DNA from: an uncultured Methylococcaceae bacterium
GTDB lineage: Bacteria > Pseudomonadota > Gammaproteobacteria > Methylococcales > Methylomonadaceae
Reading direction: 5' to 3'
DNA: 15,903 bases
Assembly: GCA_903939355.1 (NCBI GenBank)
Contig: CAJAHC010000237.1
Span: 1 to 15,903, forward strand
Shown here: one piece after another, positions 6,526 to 14,386 of the stretch
Layout of the letters: each line of letters begins with the position of its first letter
Numbering within the stretch: position 1 is the first letter of the stretch
Notes under the pieces: generated by a model
What the model saw: the letters and a program-made list of their open reading frames with translations, nothing else
Told to the model about the DNA's origin: nothing
Databases searched by the model: none
Program-made: the position numbers and the translations under genes

Positions 6526-6798
6526 ATGGTGGCTATCCTTAACACAAATACAATCACTTTTGTTCCATTGATTATTGCTTTTAAAGCGATGTCGATTAGC
6601 AATACGCTGGTGATGACTGACTTTGCGATAGTTAATGCATCTTTTGCTGTGGATTCAACCAACATCAGCGTAGATCATGCCAACAATGGCGTAAATGATG
6701 ATGACATTGCAATAGTTAATGCTAACAATGCCACAGATCATACTGACAATGCCCTTGTCGACACCTACAATGGTTGTCGTCAGGCTAAAAACCTGTAA
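6526..6798 (+). CDS. Doubtful ORF of degenerate heptapeptide repeats
   Basis: A 90-residue reading frame whose middle and end consist of seven-residue units: NTLVMTD, FAIVNAS, FAVDSTN, ISVDHAN, NGVNDDD, IAIVNAN, NATDHTD, NALVDTY. It is very rich in Asn, Asp and Val, with one Cys and few charged basic residues. AGGAG directly abuts the ATG, which is too close for a normal ribosome-binding site. The same 21-base period continues past the stop in another frame (to 6931), so the ORF may be a by-product of a repeat tract or one end of a frameshifted longer gene. No family is recognised. I would not count it as a firm gene. Confidence 0.3.
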   Translation: MVAILNTNTITFVPLIIAFKAMSISNTLVMTDFAIVNASFAVDSTNISVDHANNGVNDDDIAIVNANNATDHTDNALVDTYNGCRQAKNL

Positions 6799-6931
6799 AG
6801 ATAACTTCACCAACACCGATGTAGTCATGATCCAGAGCTCTGTCAGTATGATCTATTCTATTGTTATCCTACAGTACTCTATTGTTGTCTTACACTGTTC
6901 CAATTTAGGTGTCTTTTACTCTACTATTATT
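6580..6931. repeat. Degenerate 21-bp periodic repeat region
   Basis: Units of 21 bases can be laid end to end. From 6601 to about 6789 they follow roughly AAT-GCC-GTA-GAT-AAT-GCT-GAC, best kept at 6664-6684, 6706-6726 and 6727-6747. After a break near 6790-6815 a second set with the same period but another sequence runs to about 6925: two adjacent units at 6858-6878 and 6879-6899 both begin ATTGTT and share most bases (ATTGTTATCCTAC and ATTGTTGTCTTAC). The tract lies between the end of the efflux operon and the lipoprotein gene. Its role is unknown. Confidence 0.6.
6735..6854. repeat. 14-bp perfect inverted repeat in the periodic region
   Basis: AGATCATACTGACA (6735-6748) and TGTCAGTATGATCT (6841-6854) are exact reverse complements with 92 bases between them. 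The arms lie in the two different halves of the 21-bp periodic tract. They could fold in RNA downstream of the efflux operon, whose last stop is at 6931 on the minus strand. Confidence 0.6.
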
Positions 6932-7236
6932 TAAATAACCCCATTTTCAATCACCGGTAAAACCCAGTATTGAATACCCAACCCAGCAAAATCTTGGCGC
7001 AACTGCTCCACTAAAACTGGCAATTTCTCTACCGAAACATATAACTGGAAACGGATACGTTTTTGGCGACCTGTGACTTGTTCAGACAATGATAAGCCTT
7101 TGTTAACATGATGATGCGCGTTAACCGGAAAACTACTAAAACCGTGCTCTGACTCCAACAATAAAAGACTGTCGACCATCAATTCTTCAAGACTAGGGGG
7201 AATGTTAAGTGTCACTAAATATTCTGTGCCATTCAT
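6931..7236 (-). CDS. DUF3240 family PII-like protein of metal efflux operons
   Basis: A 101-residue cytoplasmic protein resembling the DUF3240 family, which has a ferredoxin/PII-like fold and is commonly encoded directly after CzcA/CusA-type pump genes. The N-terminal YLVTLNIPPSLEELMVDSLL, the central FSSFPVNAHHHV with three adjacent His (41-43), and the RIRFQLYVSVEKLPVLVEQL segment fit that pattern. It overlaps the pump gene by four bases (ATGA, 7233-7236), so it is translated with it. A role in sensing metal or tuning the pump is plausible but unproven; the His cluster could bind metal. It is the last gene of the operon. Confidence 0.8.
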   Translation of the reverse strand: MNGTEYLVTLNIPPSLEELMVDSLLLLESEHGFSSFPVNAHHHVNKGLSLSEQVTGRQKRIRFQLYVSVEKLPVLVEQLRQDFAGLGIQYWVLPVIENGVI

Positions 7237-10200
7237 TGCTCACTCTCCTTGGGCACACCAAATAATTTAAATAATAGTGGCAACAAAAATAAGGTTAAAA
7301 AAGTTGACGATACCAAACCTCCAATCACCACTATGGCTAAAGGTCTTTGAATTTCAGAGCCTGGTCCTGTTGCAAACAATAAAGGTATCAAACCAAAAGC
7401 GGCAATACTGGCCGTCATTAATACCGGCCTTAAACGTCTAGAGGACCCCAGTGTTACCACTTTAATCAACTCCATACCGGTCGCTTTAAGCTGGTTAAAA
7501 TAACTAACCATCACAATACCATTAAGGACGGCAATACCCAATAAAGCAATAAAACCAACAGAAGCAGGTACTGATAAATATTCGCCTGAAAGCCACAAGG
7601 CAAAAACACCACCGACCATAGCCAACGGAATGTTTGATAAAACCAAAACCGCCTGACGAACTGAGCCAAAGGTTGAAAATAACAGTAAAAAAATCAACCC
7701 TAAAGCAATAGGTACAACCAAGGACAAGGTTGCTGCTGCTCGCTGTTGATTCTCAAACTGACCACCAAATTCAACTGTATAGCCTATGGGTAATTTAACT
7801 TTTTCAGCAACGGCTTTGCGGGCTTCTTCAACAAAACCAACTAAATCACGATCTTGTACATTACTACGCACCACGACAAAACGCTGTCCACGTTCTCTGC
7901 CAACGGAAACCACACCTTCAACTTTTTGAATTTTGGCAATGGCCGTTACCGGAATATTGGCACCATTTGGCAACGTGACTTGCAGATTATCAAAATTGGC
8001 AGCATTACTGTTACCTCTGATAATTAAAGGAGTGCGCTTAATACCTTCTTGCACAATACCCAAATTTAAACCCTCAATCTGAGCACGCAGCAAGGTTTCA
8101 ATACTGTCACTATCCAAACCAAAACGCCCTGCAGCTAATTTGTCTATGGTTACTGACAAAAACTGCATGCCATTATTTTGTTTGGCAAACACGTCACTGG
8201 AGCCTGTTATATGTTTTAAAACACCTGCTATTTCATCTGCCTTTTCATTCAAAACGCCAATATCCGTACCAAATAATTTAACTGCTACATCACCACGTAT
8301 GCCGGTAAGCATTTCAGAAACTCGCATTTCAATGGGCTGGGTAAAACCAAAAGCAATACCGGGGGTTTCCTCCATTACTTTACGAATCTCTGCAATCAAC
8401 TTGTCTTTGGTATTCATCCGCCATTCATCTTTGGGCTTAAGTACCAGAAAGGTATCCGTTTCGTTTAAGCCCATTGGATCAAGACCTAGTTCATCTGCCC
8501 CCACTCGTGAAACAATTGTCGCTATTTCAGGAATATGCTTGAGTAGATTTTTTTGAACTTGACCATCTAACGCGACTGATTCCTCAAGCGTAATAGAAGG
8601 TAATTTTTCTAACTGAACAATAATATCACCCTCATCCATGGTCGGCATAAACGTGCTGCCAATTTGGGTAAATACTAATAAGGTAAGCACTAATAAAACA
8701 CCTGCGCCTATAAATACTTTTTTACTATTTTCTAGACACCATAACAATGCTGGCTGATAAAGGATTTGTAATTGCCTTGGTAACCATGGCTCTTCATGTG
8801 ATACTTCTTTAAGCAGGTAAGATGCAATAACCGGAATAACGGTAAGCGACAAGATAAGAGAGCCACTGAGTGCAAAGACAATGGTTAATGCTACTGGCGT
8901 GAATAACTTACCCTCTAGTCCCTGTAGTGTTAGTAACGGTAAGAAAACAATGATAATAATCAAAATGCCTGAGGTGACAGGCCCAGCCACTTCAGCCGTT
9001 GCGCGGTAAATGACATGCAAGCGAGGTAAGCGCTGGGCTTTTTCAACATGTGCTAAATGTGTTATTAGGTTTTCAACTACCACAACCGCCGCATCGACTA
9101 ACATGCCGATAGCAATAGCCAATCCACCCAAGCTCATCAAATTTGCCGAAATGCCCATGTAGTTCATTAAAATAAAAGTAAATAAAGCCGCCAGAGGCAA
9201 AGCCAGAGCAACCACCAAAGCGGCTCGTAAGTTGCCCAAAAATAAAATCAATAACACCACTACTAGCACTATGGCTTCCAGCAAGGCATGTAAAACGGTT
9301 TCGACGGCTTTATCAACCAGATTACCCCGATTATAAAAGACTTTGGCTTCAACACCTTTAGGAAAGCCTAAGCTAATTTCTGCCAGTTTCTTTTCAATGC
9401 CGACAATTGTTTCTCTAGCATTAGCACCTCGTAAACTGAGCACTAAACCAGTAACGGCTTCACCTTCACCGTTCTTACTCACAGCACCGTAACGCGTTAA
9501 AGCACCAATTTCAACTTTTGCTATATCGCCCACCATAATAGGAATATCATTTTTACTATCAACAACTATTTTACGAACATCATCTAAGGTTTTAATTCGG
9601 CCTTCAACCCGAACGATCAAAGCCTCTTCACCTTCAGTCAAGCGACCTGCCCCATCATTTCGGTTATTTTTTTCCAAGGCCCGCATAAGCTTATCCATAC
9701 TTATCCCTCTGGCAGATAAGCGGGAATTGTCAGGGATCACTTCAAAACTTCTGACCATACCACCTAAGGAATTGACGTCGGCAACACCTGAAACTGTCCG
9801 CAGTGCAGGGCGAATAACCCAATCCAACAAATCACGACGCTCCATTAAACTTAAATCGCCTCCCTCTACAGTAAACATAAACATTTCACCTAAGGGAGTC
9901 GTCATCGGCGCGATGCCGCCTTGTACACCCGCAGGTAAATTCCCCCACATAGTATTCAGGCGCTCGGCAATTTGTTGCCTTGCCCAGAAAATATCTGTTC
10001 CCTCTTCAAAATCAACAGTAATATCAGTTAACGCATATTTAGCAACAGAACGTAACATGGTCTGATGAGGGATACCCAATAGCTCAATTTCTATAGGTGC
10101 AGTTATTCTGGCCTCAACTTCCTCAGGGGTCATACCGGGGGCCTTAACAATAATCTTTACTTGTGTCGGTGAAACTTCCGGAAAAGCATCAATCGGGATG

Positions 10201-10295
10201 TTCTTAAAAGCATAATAACCCCCCCCCGACAGGAGTAATACGACTATCATCATCAGTAGCCTTTGACTCAACGCAAAGCGAATCAGATGAGTCAT
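7233..10295 (-). CDS. Heavy-metal efflux RND pump (CusA/CzcA family)
   Basis: A 1020-residue inner-membrane proton antiporter of the HME-RND family, the engine of a three-part metal export system. Typical marks: first membrane helix (about 10-29), NIPIDAFPEVSP (32-43), GMTPEEVE, the periplasmic porter domains with QPIEMRVSEMLTGIRGDVAV, and twelve predicted helices. The fourth-helix proton-relay region reads LGGLAIAIGMLVDAAVVVVE (389-408) with Asp401 and Glu408. It lacks the DFG and DGA marks of zinc/cobalt/cadmium CzcA pumps and is nearer to the groups that include CusA, but metal choice cannot be settled by eye. It starts inside the stop of the fusion-protein gene (TAATG) and overlaps DUF3240. 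A run of nine G occupies codons 23-26. Confidence 0.93.
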   Translation of the reverse strand: MTHLIRFALSQRLLMMIVVLLLSGGGYYAFKNIPIDAFPEVSPTQVKIIVKAPGMTPEEVEARITAPIEIELLGIPHQTMLRSVAKYALTDITVDFEEGTDIFWARQQIAERLNTMWGNLPAGVQGGIAPMTTPLGEMFMFTVEGGDLSLMERRDLLDWVIRPALRTVSGVADVNSLGGMVRSFEVIPDNSRLSARGISMDKLMRALEKNNRNDGAGRLTEGEEALIVRVEGRIKTLDDVRKIVVDSKNDIPIMVGDIAKVEIGALTRYGAVSKNGEGEAVTGLVLSLRGANARETIVGIEKKLAEISLGFPKGVEAKVFYNRGNLVDKAVETVLHALLEAIVLVVVLLILFLGNLRAALVVALALPLAALFTFILMNYMGISANLMSLGGLAIAIGMLVDAAVVVVENLITHLAHVEKAQRLPRLHVIYRATAEVAGPVTSGILIIIIVFLPLLTLQGLEGKLFTPVALTIVFALSGSLILSLTVIPVIASYLLKEVSHEEPWLPRQLQILYQPALLWCLENSKKVFIGAGVLLVLTLLVFTQIGSTFMPTMDEGDIIVQLEKLPSITLEESVALDGQVQKNLLKHIPEIATIVSRVGADELGLDPMGLNETDTFLVLKPKDEWRMNTKDKLIAEIRKVMEETPGIAFGFTQPIEMRVSEMLTGIRGDVAVKLFGTDIGVLNEKADEIAGVLKHITGSSDVFAKQNNGMQFLSVTIDKLAAGRFGLDSDSIETLLRAQIEGLNLGIVQEGIKRTPLIIRGNSNAANFDNLQVTLPNGANIPVTAIAKIQKVEGVVSVGRERGQRFVVVRSNVQDRDLVGFVEEARKAVAEKVKLPIGYTVEFGGQFENQQRAAATLSLVVPIALGLIFLLLFSTFGSVRQAVLVLSNIPLAMVGGVFALWLSGEYLSVPASVGFIALLGIAVLNGIVMVSYFNQLKATGMELIKVVTLGSSRRLRPVLMTASIAAFGLIPLLFATGPGSEIQRPLAIVVIGGLVSSTFLTLFLLPLLFKLFGVPKESEQ
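10219..10227. repeat. Nine-base C/G homopolymer in the pump gene
   Basis: Nine consecutive C on the + strand are nine G on the coding strand, covering the last base of codon 23 and most of codons 24-26 (Ser-Gly-Gly-Gly) in the first membrane helix. It is the longest G/C run noticed in this AT-rich window. Gain or loss of one base would stop the pump within its N-terminus. Confidence 0.9.
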
Positions 10296-11401
10296 TACTC
10301 AGCACTCCCCAATCCCAACCATTTAGCCTTAAGTGCCACTGCCCCTTTAATGGCGAGCGCTTCATTACCGCTTAAATCGCCGCTAATAATCGCATCTTCT
10401 TCCTGTTTACCTATTATTGTTATCGGACTGACTATAAAACCATTTTGGTTGCGAATAAAAATAAAAGCCTTACCATCATTTTGGGCAATAGCCGAATTAG
10501 GTACTTTAAAGCCTCCATCAATTTTTTGAATAATCTGGGTATTAATGGTCTGCCCAGCACGAATGTAAGATTGATTTCCGCTTATAATTGCTCGCACCAA
10601 TAATGTCTGATTTTCAGGGTTAATACTTTGGCCAATTAAGATGATTTCTGCACTGACAGGGGTATTTTCAACTTTAACCTGATCACCTAACTTGAGATTG
10701 GCAACGCGCTCAGGCGGCACATTGATTTCCAGCCAAAGCTCATTCAAATTGGCTATACGGTATAACGGTGCCAGCATCAGCACACGCTCTCCGGCTGCTA
10801 TCATTCTTTCAATCACAACTCCTGAAATAGGCGCATAGACATTTAACAGACCACTTAATTGATGCGTTTTATTTAGTCGATCAATTTCACTATTTGTCAT
10901 CCCTGCTATGCTCAACAGTTGTTTTTGTTCATTAACACCAGCAACAAATAAATTATATTGGCTTTGCGTTTCTTGCCACCGTCTATCGGCGATAACACCC
11001 TCCCCTACTAACTTTTTATCACGTTGATAAGCAAGCGAACCTAACTGCAATTCATTAACGGCTTTAAGATATGAACGTTGCATGGACAATAAATCAGGAC
11101 TGTTAAGCTGAGCCAATAAATCTCCTTTTTTTACCTGATCACCTTTTGTAGCAATCAATTTACTGACCAAACCAACCTGAGAAGCACTGACAATATATTC
11201 TTGAGTTGTTGGTACAACGACTTTTGCCGGTGCATTTAACAAGGGAATTTGTTTAACAAACTCCAATTTTCCGACTGCTATCCCTAAATTATCCAATTGA
11301 TCTTTTGACAATTGAACAGTATTTTCAGCACTTGCCATTGGAGAAAACATCCCTAAACAGCCTATAAGATTCAATATCAGAAAATAGTTATATCGTCTCA
11401 T
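10295..11401 (-). CDS. Periplasmic membrane fusion protein (CusB/CzcB type)
   Basis: A 368-residue adaptor joining the RND pump to the outer-membrane channel. Residues 1-25 look like a signal peptide ending SPMASA; LIGC at 12-15 resembles a lipobox but has too short a hydrophobic stretch before it, so I prefer ordinary cleavage. A split lipoyl/barrel-sandwich domain is seen as QVGLVSKLIATKGDQVKKGD and VYAPISGVVIERMIAAGERV, with the helical hairpin between. The beta-barrel contains LNELWLEINVPPERVANLKLGDQV, and the C-terminal region includes VPNSAIAQNDGKAFIF. No Met- or His-rich N-terminal metal site is evident. It overlaps the outer-membrane factor gene by four bases and the pump gene by one. 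Confidence 0.92.
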   Translation of the reverse strand: MRRYNYFLILNLIGCLGMFSPMASAENTVQLSKDQLDNLGIAVGKLEFVKQIPLLNAPAKVVVPTTQEYIVSASQVGLVSKLIATKGDQVKKGDLLAQLNSPDLLSMQRSYLKAVNELQLGSLAYQRDKKLVGEGVIADRRWQETQSQYNLFVAGVNEQKQLLSIAGMTNSEIDRLNKTHQLSGLLNVYAPISGVVIERMIAAGERVLMLAPLYRIANLNELWLEINVPPERVANLKLGDQVKVENTPVSAEIILIGQSINPENQTLLVRAIISGNQSYIRAGQTINTQIIQKIDGGFKVPNSAIAQNDGKAFIFIRNQNGFIVSPITIIGKQEEDAIISGDLSGNEALAIKGAVALKAKWLGLGSAE

Positions 11402-12678
11402 GGCATGTCTCCAACAGCATGGTTATAAGCGGCTATATCTCGTTGCATTATTACTGCACGTTCTTTAGCGTAGAGAGTAGCTTGCTGTGCTTGAGATTGA
11501 ATTTTTAATAATTCCAAGAGATCAATCTCCCCAACAGAAAATGCCAGGTTTTTCATGCTCAATAATTCTTCTGCTATTTTTTGATGTTCTTTGGCATTAT
11601 TTAATTCAACGGTATTAACTTCCAGATTATGCACTGCCTCATGATGAGCCTGCTCCAAATTTCGATATAGCTGTTCACGTTGAGAAGTTAATTGTGTTAA
11701 TTCAATATTTAACGCAGCAATTTGCGGTTGTGTGTGCGCACCACCACCAAAAGGCACGATTACACCGACATTAAAAAATTCGGCATGATTGCTACGCTGA
11801 TCGATACCTTCATCACTCAAGATACCTGCAATCAGATTGGTTTGCCCTGAACCTATGGCTTTTATGGTTTTAATCTCGGCTTCTTTACGCTCGATCTGAT
11901 TATCAATAGCCGTTATTGCCGGATGATTTTGCTCAAGTTCTTTCAAATCCACCAGTTTTTCTTCATGATCGCTGGGTATTTTTGTTATTCGGGTGATAGA
12001 TGTATAACGCTTGCGTGCATGCATTAATTCTGCTTCAGCATTTATAAATCCTGACCTCTTTTGGAAAAATTCAGTTTGCGCCAGTAATTCATCGGATCTG
12101 GGCAAATCGCCTAACTCAACTCGACGTTTAATGGTCGCCAATAGTTGTTTATAAGTTTCTTGATTATCATTTGCCTGCTCATAACGATTTTTTGCCAAAG
12201 CAATGTCCCATAAAGCGCCTCTTACCAATCCTGCAAGCCTTAATTTAATTGCTGATGCCTGTAATTCTGCGCCTGCTTCAACCTTTTTTGCTAATTCTCG
12301 CTGCGCATCGCGTTGTCCGAAATTCCATACTGGCACCATGACATTCGCTGTCGCATAATTTAATCTGAAAGAATACATCGACTGATAACCAACAGCTATT
12401 TGTGATGCCCCTGCCGTCCAACTATTACTGCGCGCCTCAATGGCTGCCGCTTCTTCTTCCATCGCAGTAATTACATCAGCATCCGGATGGGTGTCCATGG
12501 TGGCATCAACCACTTTAGATATGGTCAATGTTTTATCTATATCAAGAACATCACGATGATAAACAACAGATGCCGGATTAATCATATCCCAGGTATTACC
12601 TTGAGCGAATATTGGACTGGGCGTAAATTGTAAAATTGCCACTGCAAAAACAATATGGCCAAGCGTAAAGCTTGTCAT
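11398..12678 (-). CDS. TolC-family outer-membrane factor (CusC/CzcC type)
   Basis: A 426-residue outer-membrane channel of the OEP family, first gene of the efflux operon. I choose ATG 12678 because AGGAA lies about six bases upstream (12683-12687) and residues 1-25 then form a clean signal peptide (ending SPIFA); an ATG at 12708 adds ten residues but has no ribosome-binding site. The mature part is mostly long amphipathic helices in two repeats, as in TolC: MEEEAAAIEARSNSW and VKLR-type coils in the first, and a second ending with LLSMKNLAFSVGEIDLLELL and ERAVIMQRDIAAYNHAVGD, common in CzcC proteins. There is no lipobox. The stop overlaps the fusion-protein start as ATGA. Confidence 0.9.
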   Translation of the reverse strand: MTSFTLGHIVFAVAILQFTPSPIFAQGNTWDMINPASVVYHRDVLDIDKTLTISKVVDATMDTHPDADVITAMEEEAAAIEARSNSWTAGASQIAVGYQSMYSFRLNYATANVMVPVWNFGQRDAQRELAKKVEAGAELQASAIKLRLAGLVRGALWDIALAKNRYEQANDNQETYKQLLATIKRRVELGDLPRSDELLAQTEFFQKRSGFINAEAELMHARKRYTSITRITKIPSDHEEKLVDLKELEQNHPAITAIDNQIERKEAEIKTIKAIGSGQTNLIAGILSDEGIDQRSNHAEFFNVGVIVPFGGGAHTQPQIAALNIELTQLTSQREQLYRNLEQAHHEAVHNLEVNTVELNNAKEHQKIAEELLSMKNLAFSVGEIDLLELLKIQSQAQQATLYAKERAVIMQRDIAAYNHAVGDMP

Positions 12679-12722
12679 GTGTTTCCTAAAACAATTTAAA
12701 AAAAACATAAGGGAAACTCAAT

Positions 12723-12736
12723 GCGGAGTTATCCGC
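12723..12736. promoter_or_regulatory. Dyad GCGGA-GTTA-TCCGC in the efflux operon leader
   Basis: Exact 5-bp arms around a four-base loop, 45-58 bases before the outer-membrane factor start at 12678. It could be an operator or a small hairpin in the leader RNA. Confidence 0.35.
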
Positions 12737-12754
12737 GTTATGGGTAGCTATATA

Positions 12755-12770
12755 AAATCGGGACCGATTT
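12755..12770. promoter_or_regulatory. Dyad AAATCGG-GA-CCGATTT upstream of the efflux operon
   Basis: Exact 7-bp arms around two bases, 77-92 bases before the outer-membrane factor start. On the minus strand TATATA (12754-12749) follows immediately, suggesting a -10 box beside an operator. No convincing -35 box is seen. A weak terminator for the preceding gene (end 12812) is the alternative. Confidence 0.42.
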
Positions 12771-12811
12771 AAAAAAATATCTTGTACACGTCTTTTAAAT
12801 CAAAAGAATGC

Positions 12812-13219
12812 TTATTGAACAGGCGGTGCCCGTGAGGAATGAGCTGAACTTAATGAAAGGTAATTAATCTGTTTTAAGTGCGGAGAAAAATCAGTATCTA
12901 ACTTAGAAGCTCCGGCATTAAATACTACATCTTGCTGGTGAAGGAAATAACTACTCTCAGAAGTGATCAAATGTTTGTCTTGATTTCTCTTAACGCCAAG
13001 ATCAATCACGACAATCATGCCATCTACACTAACATTATGTTGCAATGATTTTATTTCAGGCGCTATTAAACCAAAATATTCACTACCAGAGAGCTCAAGC
13101 CCAGGGACATGCAAGCCCTGCTTTAAAATATGTTCACTCGCATGAGCATGTACCAACGGTGCAATGAGTTGCAACAATGTTAGAACAATGATTAAAAATC
13201 TGCGCTGTATTGAAAACAT
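12812..13219 (-). CDS. Small secreted protein preceding the efflux operon
   Basis: I start at ATG 13219, giving 135 residues; a TTG at 13255 would add twelve residues that spoil the signal peptide. The N-terminus is a signal peptide (FLIIVLTLLQLIAPLVHAHA) with cleavage probably after HA or HAHA. The mature part is soluble, about 105-110 residues, with His at HASEH, LKQGLH and LHQQD and no Cys. It ends SAHSSRAPPVQ; an Arg-Ala-Pro-Pro tail is something I associate with short exported proteins next to metal efflux genes, but I cannot name the family. It lies on the same strand, 133 bases before the outer-membrane factor start. A role in periplasmic metal binding is only a guess. No clear ribosome-binding site is seen. 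Confidence 0.65.
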   Translation of the reverse strand: MFSIQRRFLIIVLTLLQLIAPLVHAHASEHILKQGLHVPGLELSGSEYFGLIAPEIKSLQHNVSVDGMIVVIDLGVKRNQDKHLITSESSYFLHQQDVVFNAGASKLDTDFSPHLKQINYLSLSSAHSSRAPPVQ

Positions 13220-13334
13220 GTGAACAATGCTATAGTAATAGGAGAAAATTAACAACTTAGGCAGTAACTTTAGCTTTCAATTATATGCCTAATTTTTAAT
13301 TTAGCCTGACAATTTTATTTAACCCGGTGTTTAT

Positions 13335-14264
13335 ATGAAAAAACTTACCCGTATTATCGCTCTGTTATTAATAGCCTTATCGTTAAGCATTGGCATCTTG
13401 TCTGATGCCAATGCCAAACGTTTTGGAGGTGGTGGTTCTTTTGGCGGGCGCTCTTCTTACAGCGCCCCCTATCAACGCTCTGCGATACCACCAGGCCGTT
13501 CGCCCTCTCAGCAACAAGCAAACGCCCAAAATCAAACTGCAAGACAAGGAATGACAAATCGTGGCGGTCTAATGGGTATGCTGGGTGGCTTAGCATTAGG
13601 CGGTTTATTGGGTTCGATGTTCTTTGGCGGAGCTTTTGAGAACTTTAACTTTATGGATATACTTATTTTTGGCGGCGTTGCCTTTTTACTTTATAAATTA
13701 TTTGCCGCTAGGGCTCGGAATACTCAGCCTAATGCTTATAACCGCACTACAAATGATCTTGGAGGATCGCCAGTAAATCAAACTGAGACCGCCGGCTTTA
13801 ATACCGATGTTTTATTTAAAAAAGACCATCAATTCACCACTGGATCTTCCACTCAAGAAAGCACCAGTCTTAACAATACGATTGTTATTCCTGAAGGTTT
13901 TGACCAGTCAGCTTTTTTATCAGGTGCTAAGATAGCTTTTACTATGCTACAAAAAGCGTGGGATGATCGTGATCTATCTGAAATAAGAGGCTTATCAACA
14001 GATAAAGTATTTGCTGAAATTCAAGAGCAAATAAAAGCATCAAATACTGACAACCATACTGATATACTAAAACTAAACGCAGAGCTGTTAGAAATAAGAG
14101 AAGTAGGAACAGAACTAGAAGCCACCGTACTTTTTGACGTTATCATGCGCGAAGATATCAACGCACAAACTGAACAAGTAAAAGAAATATGGCATTTTAT
14201 TAAACCCAAAAATAGCATTCAGCCCAAGTGGCTTTTAGATGGCATTCAGCAACTAGAAGATTAA
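13335..14264 (+). CDS. Tim44-like domain membrane protein
   Basis: A 309-residue protein with a signal sequence (1-27, ending DANA), then a Gly-, Ser- and Gln-rich segment starting KRFGGGGSFGGRS. Two hydrophobic stretches follow, a Gly-rich one at about 78-99 and one at about 107-122 (MDILIFGGVAFLLYKLFAA). After a polar linker, a C-terminal Tim44-like domain occupies about 190-305 (FLSGAKIAFTMLQKAWDDRD, then the DVIMRED and VKEIWHFIKP strands). This architecture is common in proteobacteria; the domain is related to the mitochondrial import protein Tim44 and is thought to contact membranes or proteins, but the bacterial role is unsettled. It is divergent from the gene at 12812-13219 and convergent with serA. 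Only a weak ribosome-binding region precedes the ATG. Confidence 0.87.
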   Translation: MKKLTRIIALLLIALSLSIGILSDANAKRFGGGGSFGGRSSYSAPYQRSAIPPGRSPSQQQANAQNQTARQGMTNRGGLMGMLGGLALGGLLGSMFFGGAFENFNFMDILIFGGVAFLLYKLFAARARNTQPNAYNRTTNDLGGSPVNQTETAGFNTDVLFKKDHQFTTGSSTQESTSLNNTIVIPEGFDQSAFLSGAKIAFTMLQKAWDDRDLSEIRGLSTDKVFAEIQEQIKASNTDNHTDILKLNAELLEIREVGTELEATVLFDVIMREDINAQTEQVKEIWHFIKPKNSIQPKWLLDGIQQLED

Positions 14265-14330
14265 ATTTCCATTATTTTCTAGACAAGAAACAACTAATTA
14301 GCTGCCTATTACCTCACCAAACATCTAACT

Positions 14331-14366
14331 TAGGAGCGAGAGTAAATTAACTGTTGCTCGCTCCTA
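14331..14366. terminator. Bidirectional terminator between Tim44-like gene and serA
   Basis: TAGGAGCGAG (14331-14340) and CTCGCTCCTA (14357-14366) are exact reverse complements around a 16-base loop, followed on the + strand by TTTG and an AT-rich run. A wider pair, TAATTAGC (14295-14302) with GCTAATTA (14370-14377), encloses it. It lies between two convergent stops, as expected for a shared terminator. Confidence 0.75.
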
Positions 14367-14386
14367 TTTGCTAATTAATTTTTATA

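Noticed and set aside
12679..12708. Ten extra N-terminal residues on the outer-membrane factor
   Set aside because: No ribosome-binding site precedes 12708, whereas AGGAA precedes ATG 12678 and gives a clean signal peptide.
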